This document shows, one piece after another, positions 1 to 9,937 of a stretch of 64,000 nucleotides of DNA. How positions within the stretch are numbered: position 1 is the stretch's first letter; every line of letters begins with the position of its first letter. Made by a program: the position numbers and the translations under genes. This DNA is from Zobellella endophytica (lineage in GTDB: Bacteria; Pseudomonadota; Gammaproteobacteria; Enterobacterales; Aeromonadaceae), in contig NZ_PXYG01000001.1 of NCBI RefSeq assembly GCF_003012775.1, forward strand, positions 62,001 through 126,000, given 5' to 3'. A model generated the notes under the pieces. The model ran no database searches. It saw only the letters and a list, made by a program, of their open reading frames with translations, and had not been told where the DNA came from.

Positions 1-786
1 CTTGAGGCCCGCATCGGCCAGGGCCCGCAGGGCGCCCACCGCCATCATGTCGTTGCCCACGAACACCGCCGTGGGCCGCTCGGATCTCTCCAGCAGCCGG
101 GCCATGGCCGCCTTGCCGCCGGCCAGCTCGAAGTCGCCCTCGGCTATCCACTCGGGGCGCACGGCCAGGCCGGCCTGCTCCATGGCGGCCCGATAGCCCG
201 CCAGCCGCTCCTCCGCCGCCCGCTTGCCCGTGGGACCGGTGATGCAGCCGATATGACGGTGGCCGAGGCTGATCAGATGCTCGGTGGCGAGCCGTCCGCC
301 CTGCTGGCCCGAGTCCTGGATCAGATCCGCCCCCAGATCCATGGGGCCCCAGTCCGCCAGCACCAGCGGTACGCTGGGGTAGCGGTCGAACACCTTCGCC
401 CCCAGGTGGGCCTGGGTACACATCAGGATGACGCCGTCCACCCGCTTTTGCAGCAGCATCTCCATGCTGGCGTTGAGCCGGGCCTTGTCGCCCCGGGTGT
501 TGCACAGCACCAGGCTGTAGCCGAGCTCGAAGCAGCGTTGCTCCACCCCCTGCACCACCTCGGCGAAGAAGGGATTGGCGCTGGTGGTGACCAGCATGCC
601 TAAAGTTCGGGTCTGGTTGACCTTGAGGCTGCGCGCCAGCGCCGAGGGGGCGTAGTGGAGGGTCTCTATGGCCGACTCCACCCGTTCGGTGATCTCCGGG
701 CTGACGAAGCGGGTCTTGTTCAGCACATGGCTGACGGTGGAGGTGGATACCCTGGCGAGCTTCGCCACGTCCTTGATGGTGGCCAT
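1..786 (-). CDS. rbsR: Ribose operon repressor, LacI family (3' end cut by window)
   Basis: I translated the minus strand from an ATG at 786: it opens MATIKDVAKLARVSTSTVSH, the LacI-type helix-turn-helix, followed by a periplasmic-binding-protein-like sugar domain ending at the window edge in VFVGNDMMAVGALRALADAG. The 262 codons seen are most of a roughly 330-residue family member. Its ATG overlaps the rbsK stop by one base, so it is the last gene of the operon. It probably represses rbsD-R through the operator near 5872 and is released by ribose. The assignment as RbsR rests on position after rbsK; the family is clear. Confidence 0.88.
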   Translation of the reverse strand, partial: MATIKDVAKLARVSTSTVSHVLNKTRFVSPEITERVESAIETLHYAPSALARSLKVNQTRTLGMLVTTSANPFFAEVVQGVEQRCFELGYSLVLCNTRGDKARLNASMEMLLQKRVDGVILMCTQAHLGAKVFDRYPSVPLVLADWGPMDLGADLIQDSGQQGGRLATEHLISLGHRHIGCITGPTGKRAAEERLAGYRAAMEQAGLAVRPEWIAEGDFELAGGKAAMARLLERSERPTAVFVGNDMMAVGALRALADAGLK

Positions 787-1697
787 CAATGTTGCTCCAG
801 CAGGGCCTCGATCTCGGCCCTGAAAGGCACCGAGGTCTGGGCGCCGGGGCGGGTCACGGAAATGGCCGCCGCCGCCTGGGCGAAGCGCACCGCCTCGGCC
901 AGCGGCCGACCCTGTTGCAGGGCGGCGACCAGGGCGCCGTTGAAGGTGTCGCCCGCCGCCGTGGTGTCCACCACCTGCACCGAAAAGCCCGGCACCCGCC
1001 GGCCGTCGCCCCGTTCGCTCAGCCAGACGCCGCGTGCGCCCAGGGTGACGATGACGACCTCGATGCCCTTGGCGTGCAGCGCCCCGGCCGCGGCGGCCGC
1101 GCCGGCGTCGTCGTTCACCGCCACCCCGGTGAGCCGTTCGGCTTCGGTCTCGTTGGGGGTGATGAGGTCCACCAGCGCCAGCAGCTCGTCCGGCAGGGAG
1201 CGGGCAGGGGCGGGGTTGAGCACCACCCGGGCGCCGTGGGATTTGGCGGCGCGGGCGGCGGCCAGGTTGGTCTCGAGCGGGATCTCCAACTGCAGCAGCA
1301 GTTGCTCGCAATTCAGGGCGGCGGCGTGGCGTTGCAGCCGGGACGGGGTCAGCTCGCCGTTGGCGCCGGCGGCCAGCGCTATGGTGTTTTCGCCGGCGTC
1401 GTTCACCTGGATCAGCGCCACCCCGGTGTTGACGCCCTCGACGGTGTCGATGGCGGCGGTGTCGATGCCGTCGGCGGCGAAGCCGGCCACCAGGCTGTCG
1501 GCCAGGGCGTCCTCGCCCACGCAGGCGACGAAGCGGGTGGTTGCACCGGCGCGGGCGGCGGCCACCGCCTGGTTGGCCCCCTTGCCGCCGGGCACGATGC
1601 GGTAGTCGCGGCCGGTGAGGGTTTCACCGGGACGGGGAAACTGGGGCAGCCGGATCACATGATCGATATTGATGCTGCCTGCTACGGTCAGGGTCAT
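786..1697 (-). CDS. rbsK: Ribokinase, PfkB family
   Basis: The product (303 aa) phosphorylates D-ribose to ribose-5-phosphate in the cytoplasm using ATP. The N-terminus has the GSINIDHV strand and the substrate-binding GGKGANQAVAAARAG motif near residues 38-52. The C-terminal PfkB signature DTTAAGDTFNGAL includes the catalytic base Asp250. Length matches the family. It lies about 310 bp after rbsB, an unusually long gap within an operon, and overlaps the rbsR start. The start codon has an AAGG eleven bases upstream. Confidence 0.95.
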   Translation of the reverse strand: MTLTVAGSINIDHVIRLPQFPRPGETLTGRDYRIVPGGKGANQAVAAARAGATTRFVACVGEDALADSLVAGFAADGIDTAAIDTVEGVNTGVALIQVNDAGENTIALAAGANGELTPSRLQRHAAALNCEQLLLQLEIPLETNLAAARAAKSHGARVVLNPAPARSLPDELLALVDLITPNETEAERLTGVAVNDDAGAAAAAGALHAKGIEVVIVTLGARGVWLSERGDGRRVPGFSVQVVDTTAAGDTFNGALVAALQQGRPLAEAVRFAQAAAAISVTRPGAQTSVPFRAEIEALLEQH

Positions 1698-1806
1698 GGT
1701 TGTTACCTTGTAGTTAGGGGGATGGCAACATCGTCTGTGCTCTCCCTATCGGTCGACCAAAGGGCCAGCGCCACCGACACGCCGCAAGTACGTCCATGTA
1801 GGCTCG

Positions 1807-1878
1807 CACATGCCATCTGACCGCCAGGGATGGCGGGAATGCCGAAAATGCAGGAGCAATTTTCGGCCATGGCATGTG
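1807..1878. other. Nested palindromic element, possible three-way RNA junction
   Basis: Within the 310-bp rbsB-rbsK gap three perfect stems nest. The outer stem pairs CACATGCCAT (1807-1816) with ATGGCATGTG (1869-1878). Inside are CCGCCA/TGGCGG (1821-1836) and GCCGAAAAT/ATTTTCGGC (1841-1867), with short single-stranded joints. On the transcript this could fold as a three-way junction that stabilises the rbsDACB message or attenuates rbsKR. It could also be a dispersed repeat; I cannot tell from one copy. Confidence 0.6.
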
Positions 1879-2007
1879 ACTGTCGGTGGAGCCGGTCCCT
1901 TTGCCCGCCTGTTTTAGCATGGGTGTTGCCTGCTGGTGTGCACTACCTGAGGTATTCCACCGTGGCAGCTCCGGCGCGGGCGGCCAGGTCTTGCCCGGCC
2001 GGCCATC

Positions 2008-2889
2008 TTACTGGCTGATCACCTGCAGCGGAACCGGGATATGGTCGGCCACGGTCTCGCCCTTGAGCACCTTGTCGGCGGTTTCCACCGCGATGGCGCC
2101 GATGGCGTCGGGCTGTTGGGCGATGGTCGCCGCCAGTCGGCCGCCTTCCACCGCCTTGATGCCGTCCTCGGTGCCGTCGAAGCCGACGATCAGCACGTCT
2201 TTCTTGTTGGCGGCCTGCAGGGCGCGCATGGCACCCAGGGCCATTTCGTCGTTCTGGGCGAACACCGCCTGCACGCCCGGGTTACCGGTGAGCAGGTTTT
2301 CCATCACATTCAGGCCCTTGGTGCGGTCGAAGTCGGCGGGCTGGCTGGCCAGCAGGGTCAGGCCATGCTCGGCCACCGCCTGGGCGAAACCTTCGCCGCG
2401 CTCGCGGGCGGCGCTGGTGCCGGCGATGCCTTCCAGCTGGATCACCTGGGCGTCGAGGCCCACCTTGTCGGCGATAAAGTCACCGGCCATCTTGCCGCCG
2501 GCCACGTTGTCGGAGGCGATATGGGACACCACCTCGCCCCGGCTGGCGGCGCGATCCAGGGTCAGCACCGGCAGGCCGGCACCGTTGGCCAGGCGGATGG
2601 CGTTGGCCACGGCGTCGGAGTCGGTGGGGTTGATCAGCAGCGCCTTGGTGCCGCGCACGCCCAGGTCTTCCACGTTGGCCAGCTCCTTGGCGGGATCGTT
2701 CTGGGAGTCGAGCACGATCAGCTTATAGCCGAGCTCGGCCGCCTTCTGCTCGGCCCCTTCCTTCATGGTGACGAAGAAGGGGTTGTTGAGGGTGGAGATC
2801 ACCAGCGCCAGGGTGTCCTGGGCGTAGGCGCCGGCGGTCAGGGTGGTGCCGACGAGCGCGGTGGCCAGCAGGGTGGTCAGTTTTTTCAT
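2008..2889 (-). CDS. rbsB: Ribose ABC transporter periplasmic binding protein
   Basis: The product (293 aa) begins with a Sec signal peptide, [23 protein letters not shown], cleaved before QDTLAL, then shows the two-lobed type I sugar-binding fold ([56 protein letters not shown]). It captures ribose in the periplasm and delivers it to RbsC/RbsA. An open frame continues far upstream of this start, but that part is the antisense-like shadow of rbsC in another frame. The ATG at 2889 is chosen because the signal peptide begins there and an AGGAAG lies just upstream. Confidence 0.96.
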   Translation of the reverse strand: MKKLTTLLATALVGTTLTAGAYAQDTLALVISTLNNPFFVTMKEGAEQKAAELGYKLIVLDSQNDPAKELANVEDLGVRGTKALLINPTDSDAVANAIRLANGAGLPVLTLDRAASRGEVVSHIASDNVAGGKMAGDFIADKVGLDAQVIQLEGIAGTSAARERGEGFAQAVAEHGLTLLASQPADFDRTKGLNVMENLLTGNPGVQAVFAQNDEMALGAMRALQAANKKDVLIVGFDGTEDGIKAVEGGRLAATIAQQPDAIGAIAVETADKVLKGETVADHIPVPLQVISQ

Positions 2890-2921
2890 GGTTCGGCTTC
2901 CTTTTCTTGTGTTGCGTAGGG

Positions 2922-3890
2922 TTACTTGTTCTTGTTGTCCACCAGCACCGCCAGCAGGATCACCGAGGCCTTGGCGATCATCTGGTAGTAGGAGGAGACG
3001 TCCAGCAGGTTCAGGGCGTTGTTGAGAAAGCCGATGATCAAGGCGCCGATCAGGGTGCCCATGATGGCGCCCTTGCCGCCGGCCAGGCTGGTGCCGCCCA
3101 GCACCACGGCGGCGATGGCGTCCAGCTCGTAGGTGGTGCCGGCGGTGGGCTGGGCCGAGGACAGCCGGCTGGTGACGATGATGGCCGCCAGCGCCGACAG
3201 CATGCCGCAGATGGCGTACACCCCCATCTTGACCCGGGCCACGTTGATGCCCGAGAGCCGCGCCGCCGCCTCGTTGCCGCCCACCGCGTAGATATAGCGG
3301 CCGAAGCGGGTGTGGTTGAGCAGATACCAGGCGCCGAGGAAGGTCATGCCCATCAGCCACACCGGCACCGGAATGCCGAATACATAGCCGGTACCGAACC
3401 AGGCGAAGAGGTCGGCCTGATCGGTAAAGCCGGTGGAGATGGGCCGGCCGTCGGTATAGACCATGGTGACGCCGCGCAGCAGGGTCATGGTGACCAGGGT
3501 GGCGATAAAGGCCTGCACCCGGCCCTTGGCAACGATAACGCCGCTCACCCCGCCCAGGGCAAAACCGGCCAGCAGCACCGCCGGCAGGGTGATGAAGATG
3601 GACAGCTCCATCGATACCATGCTGGCGGCGAAGGCGCCGCACAGGGCCAGCACCGAGCCCACGCTGAGATCGATGCCGGCGGTGAGGATCACCAGGGTCA
3701 TGCCCACGGCGATGATGGCGTTGACCGAGGTCTGGCGCAGTATGTTGAGCAGGTTGTCGAGGGTGAAGAAGTTGGGACTCAGCATGGAGACCACCGTAAT
3801 CAGCACCAGCAGGGCGATCAGCGACTTTTGGGCGATCAGCCATTCCTTGCTGAACCAGCGGCGATCGGAATTGAGGGCAGGGGCGTTCAT
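2922..3890 (-). CDS. rbsC: Ribose ABC transporter permease
   Basis: The product (322 aa) is the membrane channel of the ribose importer, with 8-10 hydrophobic segments and the conserved block [19 protein letters not shown] typical of the RbsC/AraH family. Length matches E. coli RbsC. Start ATG at 3890 overlaps the rbsA stop as ATGA, indicating translational coupling. It ends 32 bp before rbsB. Confidence 0.95.
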   Translation of the reverse strand: MNAPALNSDRRWFSKEWLIAQKSLIALLVLITVVSMLSPNFFTLDNLLNILRQTSVNAIIAVGMTLVILTAGIDLSVGSVLALCGAFAASMVSMELSIFITLPAVLLAGFALGGVSGVIVAKGRVQAFIATLVTMTLLRGVTMVYTDGRPISTGFTDQADLFAWFGTGYVFGIPVPVWLMGMTFLGAWYLLNHTRFGRYIYAVGGNEAAARLSGINVARVKMGVYAICGMLSALAAIIVTSRLSSAQPTAGTTYELDAIAAVVLGGTSLAGGKGAIMGTLIGALIIGFLNNALNLLDVSSYYQMIAKASVILLAVLVDNKNK

Positions 3891-5389
3891 GGGGTTACCT
3901 CTTGTTGGGCCTGGCCGACGGCGGCGGCCAGCAGTTGTTCCTGGGTGGCCCCGAGGGCCGGGAATTCGCCATTGATGCGGCCTTCGCGCATCACCAGAAT
4001 ACGGTCCGAGATGCCCAATACTTCCGGCATGTCGGATGACACCAGCAGAATGGCCATGCCTTCCTGTTTGAATCGGTTGATAAGCTGATAGATTTCCTTC
4101 CTGGCGCCGACATCCACGCCGCGGGTGGGCTCGTCCAGGATCAGCACCTTGGGTCGGGTCATCAGTCCCTTGGCGATGGCCACCTTCTGCTGGTTGCCGC
4201 CGGAGAGGTTGCCGATCAGCTGCTCCCGGCCCGGGGTCTTGATGTTGAACAGCCGGATGAAGTCGTCCACCGCGGTGCACTCGGCGTCGTGATCGAGCTG
4301 CGGCCCCCGGCTGAGTTCGGCCAGGGCCGACAGGCTCATGTTGACCTTGACCGACAGCCCCAGGATGAGACCGTCGCCCTTGCGGTCTTCCGAAATATAG
4401 GCAATGCCCGCCGCCAGCCCCTGTTGGGGTGTTTTGGCATGATAGGGCCTGCCCGCCAGCCGCACGCTGCCGGCGGTGCGGGGCAGGGCGCCGCACAACA
4501 GTTTCATCAGCTCGGTACGGCCGGCGCCCATCAGCCCGGAAAAGCCGAGGATCTCGCCCTGGCGCAGGGAGAAACCCGCGTCCTTCACCCCGGCGCCGCA
4601 CAAGCCGCCCACTTCCAGCACCACCGGCCCCGGCGGCACGGCCAGGCGCGGGTACTGCTCGTCCAGCCGCCGGCCCACCATCATCTCGATAAGGCGGTCC
4701 TCGTCGATGTCCGCCACCGCCTCCTCGCCGATCCACTTGCCGTCGCGCAGCACCGTCACCCGGTCGCAGATCTCGAAGATCTCCTTGAGGCGATGGGAGA
4801 TATAGACGATGCCGCAACCGGCCTGGCGCAACTCTTCAATCACCCGGAACAGGGCCCGGGTTTCGGTATCGGTGAGGGCGTCGGTGGGCTCGTCCATGAT
4901 GATGACGGCCGCCTCGAACGACAGCGCCTTGGCGATCTCCACCATCTGCTGGGCACCGATGCTCAAGTCGCCGACCCGGGTCTTGGGGGAGTGGCGGATC
5001 TGCAGCCGGTCCAGTAACTGCTGGGCGTCGGCATAGAGCCGGCGCCAGTCTATTTTTCCGACCGCGTTGACCGGCTCGCGGCCGAGGAAGATGTTCTCGG
5101 CAATGGTCAGCTCGGGTAACAGGTTCAGCTCCTGGTGGATGATGCCGATGCCCGCCTGCTGGGATTCGCGCGGCCCACGGAAACGGCAAGGCCGGCCCCG
5201 GTAGCGGATCTCACCCGCGTCCAGCGGGTAGATGCCGGTCAGCACCTTCATCAGGGTGGACTTGCCGGCGCCGTTTTCGCCCATCAGCGCCATCACCTGG
5301 CCCGGATAGACGTTGAGCCCGGCCTGATCCAGCGCCTTGACCCCGGGAAAGGCCTTGTCGATACCGGCAAGGGACAGTATGGGTTCCAT
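3887..5389 (-). CDS. rbsA: Ribose ABC transporter ATP-binding protein (tandem NBDs)
   Basis: The product (500 aa) energises ribose import with two fused nucleotide-binding halves. The N-terminal half has Walker [10 protein letters not shown] near 39-47 and Walker [12 protein letters not shown]. The C-terminal half has the naturally degenerate Walker [10 protein letters not shown] but a canonical LSGGNQQK signature and [11 protein letters not shown], as is usual for this family. An ATG at 5389 ([12 protein letters not shown]) matches family N-termini; longer in-frame starts run into rbsD. It begins 7 bp after rbsD and overlaps rbsC. Confidence 0.95.
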   Translation of the reverse strand: MEPILSLAGIDKAFPGVKALDQAGLNVYPGQVMALMGENGAGKSTLMKVLTGIYPLDAGEIRYRGRPCRFRGPRESQQAGIGIIHQELNLLPELTIAENIFLGREPVNAVGKIDWRRLYADAQQLLDRLQIRHSPKTRVGDLSIGAQQMVEIAKALSFEAAVIIMDEPTDALTDTETRALFRVIEELRQAGCGIVYISHRLKEIFEICDRVTVLRDGKWIGEEAVADIDEDRLIEMMVGRRLDEQYPRLAVPPGPVVLEVGGLCGAGVKDAGFSLRQGEILGFSGLMGAGRTELMKLLCGALPRTAGSVRLAGRPYHAKTPQQGLAAGIAYISEDRKGDGLILGLSVKVNMSLSALAELSRGPQLDHDAECTAVDDFIRLFNIKTPGREQLIGNLSGGNQQKVAIAKGLMTRPKVLILDEPTRGVDVGARKEIYQLINRFKQEGMAILLVSSDMPEVLGISDRILVMREGRINGEFPALGATQEQLLAAAVGQAQQEVTP

Positions 5390-5396
5390 GATCACC

Positions 5397-5816
5397 TCAG
5401 AAGGGCACGCCGGCGCGCAGGATGATATTGGCGTAGGGGGTGCATTCGCCGGTGCGCACCACCGCCCGGCTGTGGCCGTTCCGCCGCTTGAACTGCTCAT
5501 GCGTCACATAGCTTACCGCTATCTCCCTGCCCTGGGTTTCGGCCGCCCCGGCCACCTGTTCCAGCAGCCGCCGGTGCAGCTCCGGGCTCGTGCTCTCGAT
5601 CTTTTCCGCCAGCAGTACGGCGTCCAGTTGCAACTCGGTGAGCAGCGCCGCCAGGGTGTCTTCCAGCCCGGGCAGGCCGGGACAGACCGCCAGATCGATG
5701 CGCTCGACCCCGGCGGGGATGGGCAGGCCGGCGTCGGCCAGGGTGATCTCGTCGGTGTGGCCTAGGCTTGCCACCAGCGCGGATAAATGACTGTTCAGCA
5801 GAGTGGTTTTCTTCAC
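5397..5816 (-). CDS. rbsD: D-ribose pyranase
   Basis: The product (139 aa) converts beta-pyranose to beta-furanose ribose so that RbsK can use it. Recognisable family blocks are [11 protein letters not shown] at the N-terminus, [17 protein letters not shown] and the C-terminal [21 protein letters not shown]. The start is GTG at 5816, preceded by AAGGCGG. It is the first gene of the operon; the promoter-operator region lies just upstream. Confidence 0.95.
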   Translation of the reverse strand: MKKTTLLNSHLSALVASLGHTDEITLADAGLPIPAGVERIDLAVCPGLPGLEDTLAALLTELQLDAVLLAEKIESTSPELHRRLLEQVAGAAETQGREIAVSYVTHEQFKRRNGHSRAVVRTGECTPYANIILRAGVPF

Positions 5817-5871
5817 GGTACCGCCTTGTCTCAGGGGCCGAGGAGCCCGAAAGTTAACCTAAAATTGCGAA

Positions 5872-5885
5872 CGAAACGGTTACGC
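5872..5885. promoter_or_regulatory. Likely RbsR (LacI-family) operator
   Basis: CGAAACGGTTACGC, 56 bp upstream of rbsD, has the imperfect dyad with central CG typical of LacI-family operators and resembles known RbsR half-sites (CGAAACG). A second, weaker dyad AATCGATT follows at about 5887-5894. On the minus strand TTGCGT and TTTTAG at 17-bp spacing bracket it, so a bound repressor would cover the promoter. No binding evidence beyond sequence. Confidence 0.55.
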
Positions 5886-5993
5886 AATCGATTCGATAGC
5901 CTGATTGTAGATAAAAACATGGATATTGTTAGCAGCAGGAGGAAGAACTGCGAGGCGGATCAAAAAAGTGGAACACGGGGTCAGGGGGGGAAG

Positions 5994-7010
5994 TCAGTCT
6001 TCCCCCACCACCTTGTTTCTTTCCCCCTTGGCCCGGTACAGGCAGGCATCGGCACGCTGGATCACCTGTTCCAGGAGATCGCCCGGGCGGCAGACGGCCA
6101 CGCCGAAGCTGCCGGTGAGATGGATGTCCTCGCAGAAACGGGCCTCGGCCAGGGTGTGGCGCAGGCGCTCGCTCAGCCGCAGGGCGTCGGTGGCGTCGGT
6201 GTCGGGCAGCCAGAGGATAAATTCCTCGCCGCCCCAGCGGGCCAGCAGATCCTGGCGGCGCAGGTGGGGGCGGAGCAGCTCGGGAATGGCCTGCAGCAGC
6301 CGGTCGCCGGTCTGGTGACCGTGGCGGTCGTTCACCGCCTTGAAGTAGTCCAGATCCAGCAGCACGATGGCCGACGGATGCTGTTCGTCCCTGTGCCAGC
6401 GCTGGCTGAGGATCTGATCGAAATGGCGGCGATTGTACAGGCCGGTGAGGTAATCGGTGCCGGCCTGCTCCCGGGAGAGGGCGAGCTGCTGGGCGAGGGC
6501 GGCATTGGTGTCGGCCAGTGCCCGGGTGCGCTCTTCGACCTTCTGCTCCAGTTCCCGGTTGAGCCGTTCCAGGTGAGCCTGATGGCGGCGTTGCTCTTCC
6601 TCGGCCTGTACCTGCCGGTGGATGTCCTGATGGGCGCCCAGCATGCGGATGGGCTCGCCGTGCTGGTCGTATTCCACGAACCTGGCCTGGTCGTGCAGCC
6701 AGATATAGTGGCCGTCGGCCCTGCGGAAGCGGTAACGGGCACTGAACAGGGAGGCCTCGCCGTCGAGATAGCGCTGCATGGCGGCCATGGTGGCCGGGTG
6801 GTCGTCGGGATGGATCAGGTTGAGCCAGGTGTCCACCGTTTCCGGCAGGCTGAAGGGCTCGTAGCCCAGCATCAGGTACCAGCGGGCGCTGCGTTTCACA
6901 GTGCCGGTGAGCCGGTCCCATTCCCAGATGCCGTCGCTGACGATATCGAGTGCCAGCTGCAGGGTACTCTCGACCGAGCGCAACCGCTCCAGCTCGGCAT
7001 CACTTTTCAT
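5994..7010 (-). CDS. PAS-GGDEF diguanylate cyclase
   Basis: Predicted to make cyclic di-GMP from two GTP. The N-terminal half is a PAS_3-type sensor (SDGIWEWDRLTG; PDDHPATMAAMQRYL; RADGHYIWLHDQARF), then a coiled-coil linker around LERLNRELEQKVEERTRALAD, then a GGDEF domain. The active-site signature is GGEEF at 260-264, so catalysis should be intact. The inhibitory RxxD site is present five residues ahead (RRQD, 251-254). There is no transmembrane segment, so it is cytosolic. Start ATG 7010 has AGGGAA upstream; ATG 7097 is an alternative. It is divergent from miaE. Confidence 0.9.
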   Translation of the reverse strand: MKSDAELERLRSVESTLQLALDIVSDGIWEWDRLTGTVKRSARWYLMLGYEPFSLPETVDTWLNLIHPDDHPATMAAMQRYLDGEASLFSARYRFRRADGHYIWLHDQARFVEYDQHGEPIRMLGAHQDIHRQVQAEEEQRRHQAHLERLNRELEQKVEERTRALADTNAALAQQLALSREQAGTDYLTGLYNRRHFDQILSQRWHRDEQHPSAIVLLDLDYFKAVNDRHGHQTGDRLLQAIPELLRPHLRRQDLLARWGGEEFILWLPDTDATDALRLSERLRHTLAEARFCEDIHLTGSFGVAVCRPGDLLEQVIQRADACLYRAKGERNKVVGED

Positions 7011-7140
7011 CGGCGTTCCCTGCCTGCAGGAACCATCGGGCCGGAACCCTGCATTTTGGGGCTGCCGCCACCGAATCGAATTGATAAACTGCATCAATCA
7101 ATAACATCGCCACCTGCCACCCCTGCACGGGTTATTATTT

Positions 7141-7920
7141 TTGGAATCCAGTCCCTTGAATACAGAGTTTAGCCAGTTATTGGCCCCCATCCTTGGTTTT
7201 CTGCATTGTGCCACGCCCGACGAATGGCTGGCCGAGGCGCGCAAGCCCGAGCACCTGGCCGCGCTGCTGGTGGATCACGCCAACTGCGAGATGAAGGCGG
7301 CGATGAGCGCCCACCGTCTGGTGCGCCGCTATTGCCTGCCGAAGGACAAGCGCAAGCTGTTGCCCAACCTTGATTTCTACAAATCGCTCGACGCCCTGCC
7401 GGAGAAGGGTGAGGTGCTGGGCAAGCAGGCCCTGACCGAAGACAACCGGCGGGTGTTCGACGAGCTGGCCAAGAACGAACTGCTGGTGAAGATGGTACGG
7501 CTCATCCAGGAAGAGCTGCACCACTTCGAGCAGGTGCTGGAGATCATGGCCGCGCGGGACATTGCCTACGCCACCCTGTCCGCCTCCCGCTACGCCGGCG
7601 GGCTGTTGCGGCATGTGCGCACCCATGAACCGGCGGCCATCGTCGACCGGCTGATCATCGGCGCCTACATAGAGGCGCGCTCCTGCGAGCGTTTCGCCCG
7701 GCTGGCGCCCTGGCTGGACGACGAGTTGGCCCGCTTCTACCTGTCGCTGCTGCGCTCGGAGGCGCGCCACTACCAGGATTACCTGGGCCTGGCGCGGGAC
7801 TATGCGGGGCGGAGCATCGATGATCGGGTGGCGTTTTTCGGGGCAAGGGAGGCGGAGCTCATCACCTCGCCGGATGACCAGCTCCGCTTTCACAGCGGGG
7901 TGCCCACCGGGAGCCACTGA
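7141..7920 (+). CDS. miaE: tRNA-(ms2io6A)-hydroxylase
   Basis: The product (259 aa) hydroxylates the isopentenyl group of ms2i6A37 in tRNAs reading UNN codons, using a diiron centre and O2. MiaE blocks are plain: LGFLHCATPDEWLAEARKPEHLAALLVDHANCEMKAA, EELHHFEQVLEIM, GAYIEARSCERF, LRSEARHYQDYL; these supply the Glu and His iron ligands of a ferritin-like four-helix bundle. No ATG is available; the start is TTG at 7141 or TTG at 7156. A GGA ten bases before the second makes it a strong alternative. It is monocistronic and convergent with the tetR gene. Confidence 0.93.
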   Translation: MESSPLNTEFSQLLAPILGFLHCATPDEWLAEARKPEHLAALLVDHANCEMKAAMSAHRLVRRYCLPKDKRKLLPNLDFYKSLDALPEKGEVLGKQALTEDNRRVFDELAKNELLVKMVRLIQEELHHFEQVLEIMAARDIAYATLSASRYAGGLLRHVRTHEPAAIVDRLIIGAYIEARSCERFARLAPWLDDELARFYLSLLRSEARHYQDYLGLARDYAGRSIDDRVAFFGAREAELITSPDDQLRFHSGVPTGSH

Positions 7921-7934
7921 GCCGCGTCGGGGCC

Positions 7935-8540
7935 CTATGGCGCGGGTTGCAGCAACAGCGGCAGCAGCAGCTCCAGCCCGGCTTTCAGCTGCGCCGCATC
8001 CAGGTCGGGCTCGCGGCTGCGGCGCACCACCATGCCCTCCCACAGGCACTGGATCATCAGCATCACCCGGCCGGCGCGTTCGGCGGGCAGGGCCAGGCCG
8101 CCCTGCTCCCGGGGGCGGGTCAGCCACCGGGTGAATTCCTGGCGCAGGGTACGATCCGAGGCCCGCACCGCGGCGGCCACGGCCAGATCGCGCGAGGCCT
8201 CGGCGGAAAGCTCCAGAAACAGCGAGGGGTTCATGCCGTCGGGGCGGCAGGGGGCGCCGCCGAGGGCGTCCATGAACACCGGCAGCAGCAGCTCGGCCCC
8301 GCCGTGCAACTGGCCGATGTCTTCCCGCACCCGCTGCAGTTGCTGGGCGATGATCGCCAGCACCAGGTGGTGCTTGTTATCGAAATAACGGTAGATCAGC
8401 CCCGGGCTCATCTGCGCTTCCCTGGCCAGCTCGGCCATGCTGGCGCCGTGAAAGCCGTGGCGGATAAAACAGCGGCGGGCGGCGCAGAGGATGCGCGTCC
8501 GCTGCTCCCGGGCCCGGGCTTGTGAGGTCGCCGATTTCAT
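7935..8540 (-). CDS. TetR/AcrR-family repressor of the adjacent RND pump
   Basis: The product (201 aa) has a TetR helix-turn-helix near the N-terminus (RRCFIRHGFHGASMAELAREAQMSPGLIYRYFDNKHHL) and a variable ligand-binding C-terminal part. Its ATG overlaps the stop of the outer-membrane channel gene as TGATG, so it is the fourth and last gene of the efflux operon. The natural target is the pair of palindromes upstream of the adaptor gene at 14314-14357, which would give autoregulated, ligand-released control. Target assignment is inference. Confidence 0.9.
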   Translation of the reverse strand: MKSATSQARAREQRTRILCAARRCFIRHGFHGASMAELAREAQMSPGLIYRYFDNKHHLVLAIIAQQLQRVREDIGQLHGGAELLLPVFMDALGGAPCRPDGMNPSLFLELSAEASRDLAVAAAVRASDRTLRQEFTRWLTRPREQGGLALPAERAGRVMLMIQCLWEGMVVRRSREPDLDAAQLKAGLELLLPLLLQPAP

Positions 8541-9937
8541 CAGTCCACCGCTTGCCAGCCGCCGCCCAGCGCCTTGTACAGGTTGACGCGGTTGCTCTGC
8601 TCCGCCAGCCGGGTATTGATCAGCGCCTGCTCGGCCTGGTACAGGGTCCGCTCGGCGTCGAGCAGCACCAGGTAGCTGTCCCGGCCGGCGTCGTAACGGG
8701 CGCGGGACAGCTGCTCGGCCCGGCCGGCGGCGGCTACCAGCGCCTGCTGCGACGCCTGCTGCTCGGCCAGGCTGCCGGTCAGCACCAGGGCGTCGGCCAC
8801 CTCGCGAAAGCCGCTCTGGATGGCGTTTTCATAGTCGGCGAGGGCGATATCCCGCTCCGCCCGGGCCATGCCCAGGGCGGCGCGCAGGCCGCCGCCCTGG
8901 AAGATGGGCAGGCTCAGCTGGGGCATGAAGCTCCAGATGCGGGTACCGCCGTCGAACAGGCTATCCAGCTCGCTGCTGGCGGTGCCGATGCTGCCGGTCA
9001 GCCGGATCGAGGGGAAGAAGGCGGCCCGGGCGGCACCGATATTGGCGCTGGCCGCCTGCAGGGCGTATTCCGCCTGCTGCACGTCGGGCCGGCGCAACAG
9101 TACCTCGGAAGGCAGCCCGGCGGGCAGCGGTTGCAGGCCGCTCACCTCGAACGCCACCTCCTCGGGCAGCAATTCGGGCGCTATCGGCGCCCCCACCAGC
9201 AGGGTGAGGGCGTTGATGTCCTGGGCCACCTGCCCGCGGAACCCGGCCAGATCGGCGCGGGCGGTTTCCACCGAGGTCTGGGCCTGGCTCAGATCCAGCC
9301 CGGACACGGCACCCAACTGGTGGCGCCGCTCGCTCAGCTCCAGCGCCCGCTGCCGGTTGTCGAAGGTGTCCTCGGCCAGCTGCACCAGCCGACGATCGGC
9401 GGCCAGGGTCAGGTAGGCGTTGGCCACTTCCGCCACCAGGCTGAGCTGGGCGGCGCGGCGCGCCTCTTCCTGGGCCAGGTACTGGTTCAGCGACGCCTCG
9501 CTCAGGTTGCGCACCCGGCCGAACAGGTCCAGTTCGAACTCGGCGATGCCCAGGCTGGCGCTGTACTGATCGGTCACCCCGTTGGTGGTGGTCAGCCGGC
9601 CCCGCTCCAGGCCGCCGCTGGCGGCGACGGACGGCAGCCGGTCGGCGCGTTCGATACGGTACTGGGCGCGGGCCTTTTCCACGTTGAGCAGGGCGACCCG
9701 CAGATCCCGGTTGTTGGTCAGCGCCTGTTCGATCAGGCTTTCCAGGCGCGGATCGGTGAAGAAGTCGCGCCAGCCGATGTCGGCCACCGCGGTGTCTCCG
9801 CCGTGGGTGGCGGCGGGAATGGGCCAGTCGGCCGCCAGTTGCGGGTTGGCGGCCGGCACCGCCGGCGCCAGGCTGGCACAGCCGGACAACAACAGGCCGG
9901 TGGCCAGCGCCAGGCCGGTCAGCACGGGTTTAGTCAT
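8540..9937 (-). CDS. RND efflux outer-membrane channel lipoprotein (OprM/NodT type)
   Basis: The product (465 aa) is the TolC-like outer-membrane exit duct of the tripartite pump. It opens with a lipoprotein signal peptide ending LLLSGCAS, so Cys is the predicted lipidation site. Two repeated coiled-coil halves follow ([37 protein letters not shown] and [30 protein letters not shown]), the OEP family pattern. Start ATG 9937 has AGGAGAG upstream and overlaps the pump gene's 3' end by 8 bp. Confidence 0.93.
   Translation of the reverse strand: MTKPVLTGLALATGLLLSGCASLAPAVPAANPQLAADWPIPAATHGGDTAVADIGWRDFFTDPRLESLIEQALTNNRDLRVALLNVEKARAQYRIERADRLPSVAASGGLERGRLTTTNGVTDQYSASLGIAEFELDLFGRVRNLSEASLNQYLAQEEARRAAQLSLVAEVANAYLTLAADRRLVQLAEDTFDNRQRALELSERRHQLGAVSGLDLSQAQTSVETARADLAGFRGQVAQDINALTLLVGAPIAPELLPEEVAFEVSGLQPLPAGLPSEVLLRRPDVQQAEYALQAASANIGAARAAFFPSIRLTGSIGTASSELDSLFDGGTRIWSFMPQLSLPIFQGGGLRAALGMARAERDIALADYENAIQSGFREVADALVLTGSLAEQQASQQALVAAAGRAEQLSRARYDAGRDSYLVLLDAERTLYQAEQALINTRLAEQSNRVNLYKALGGGWQAVD

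Noticed and set aside
2890..3843. N-terminal 300-residue extension of rbsB
   Set aside because: This part is an Arg/Gly/His-rich frame lying over rbsC; the true protein starts at a signal peptide at 2889.
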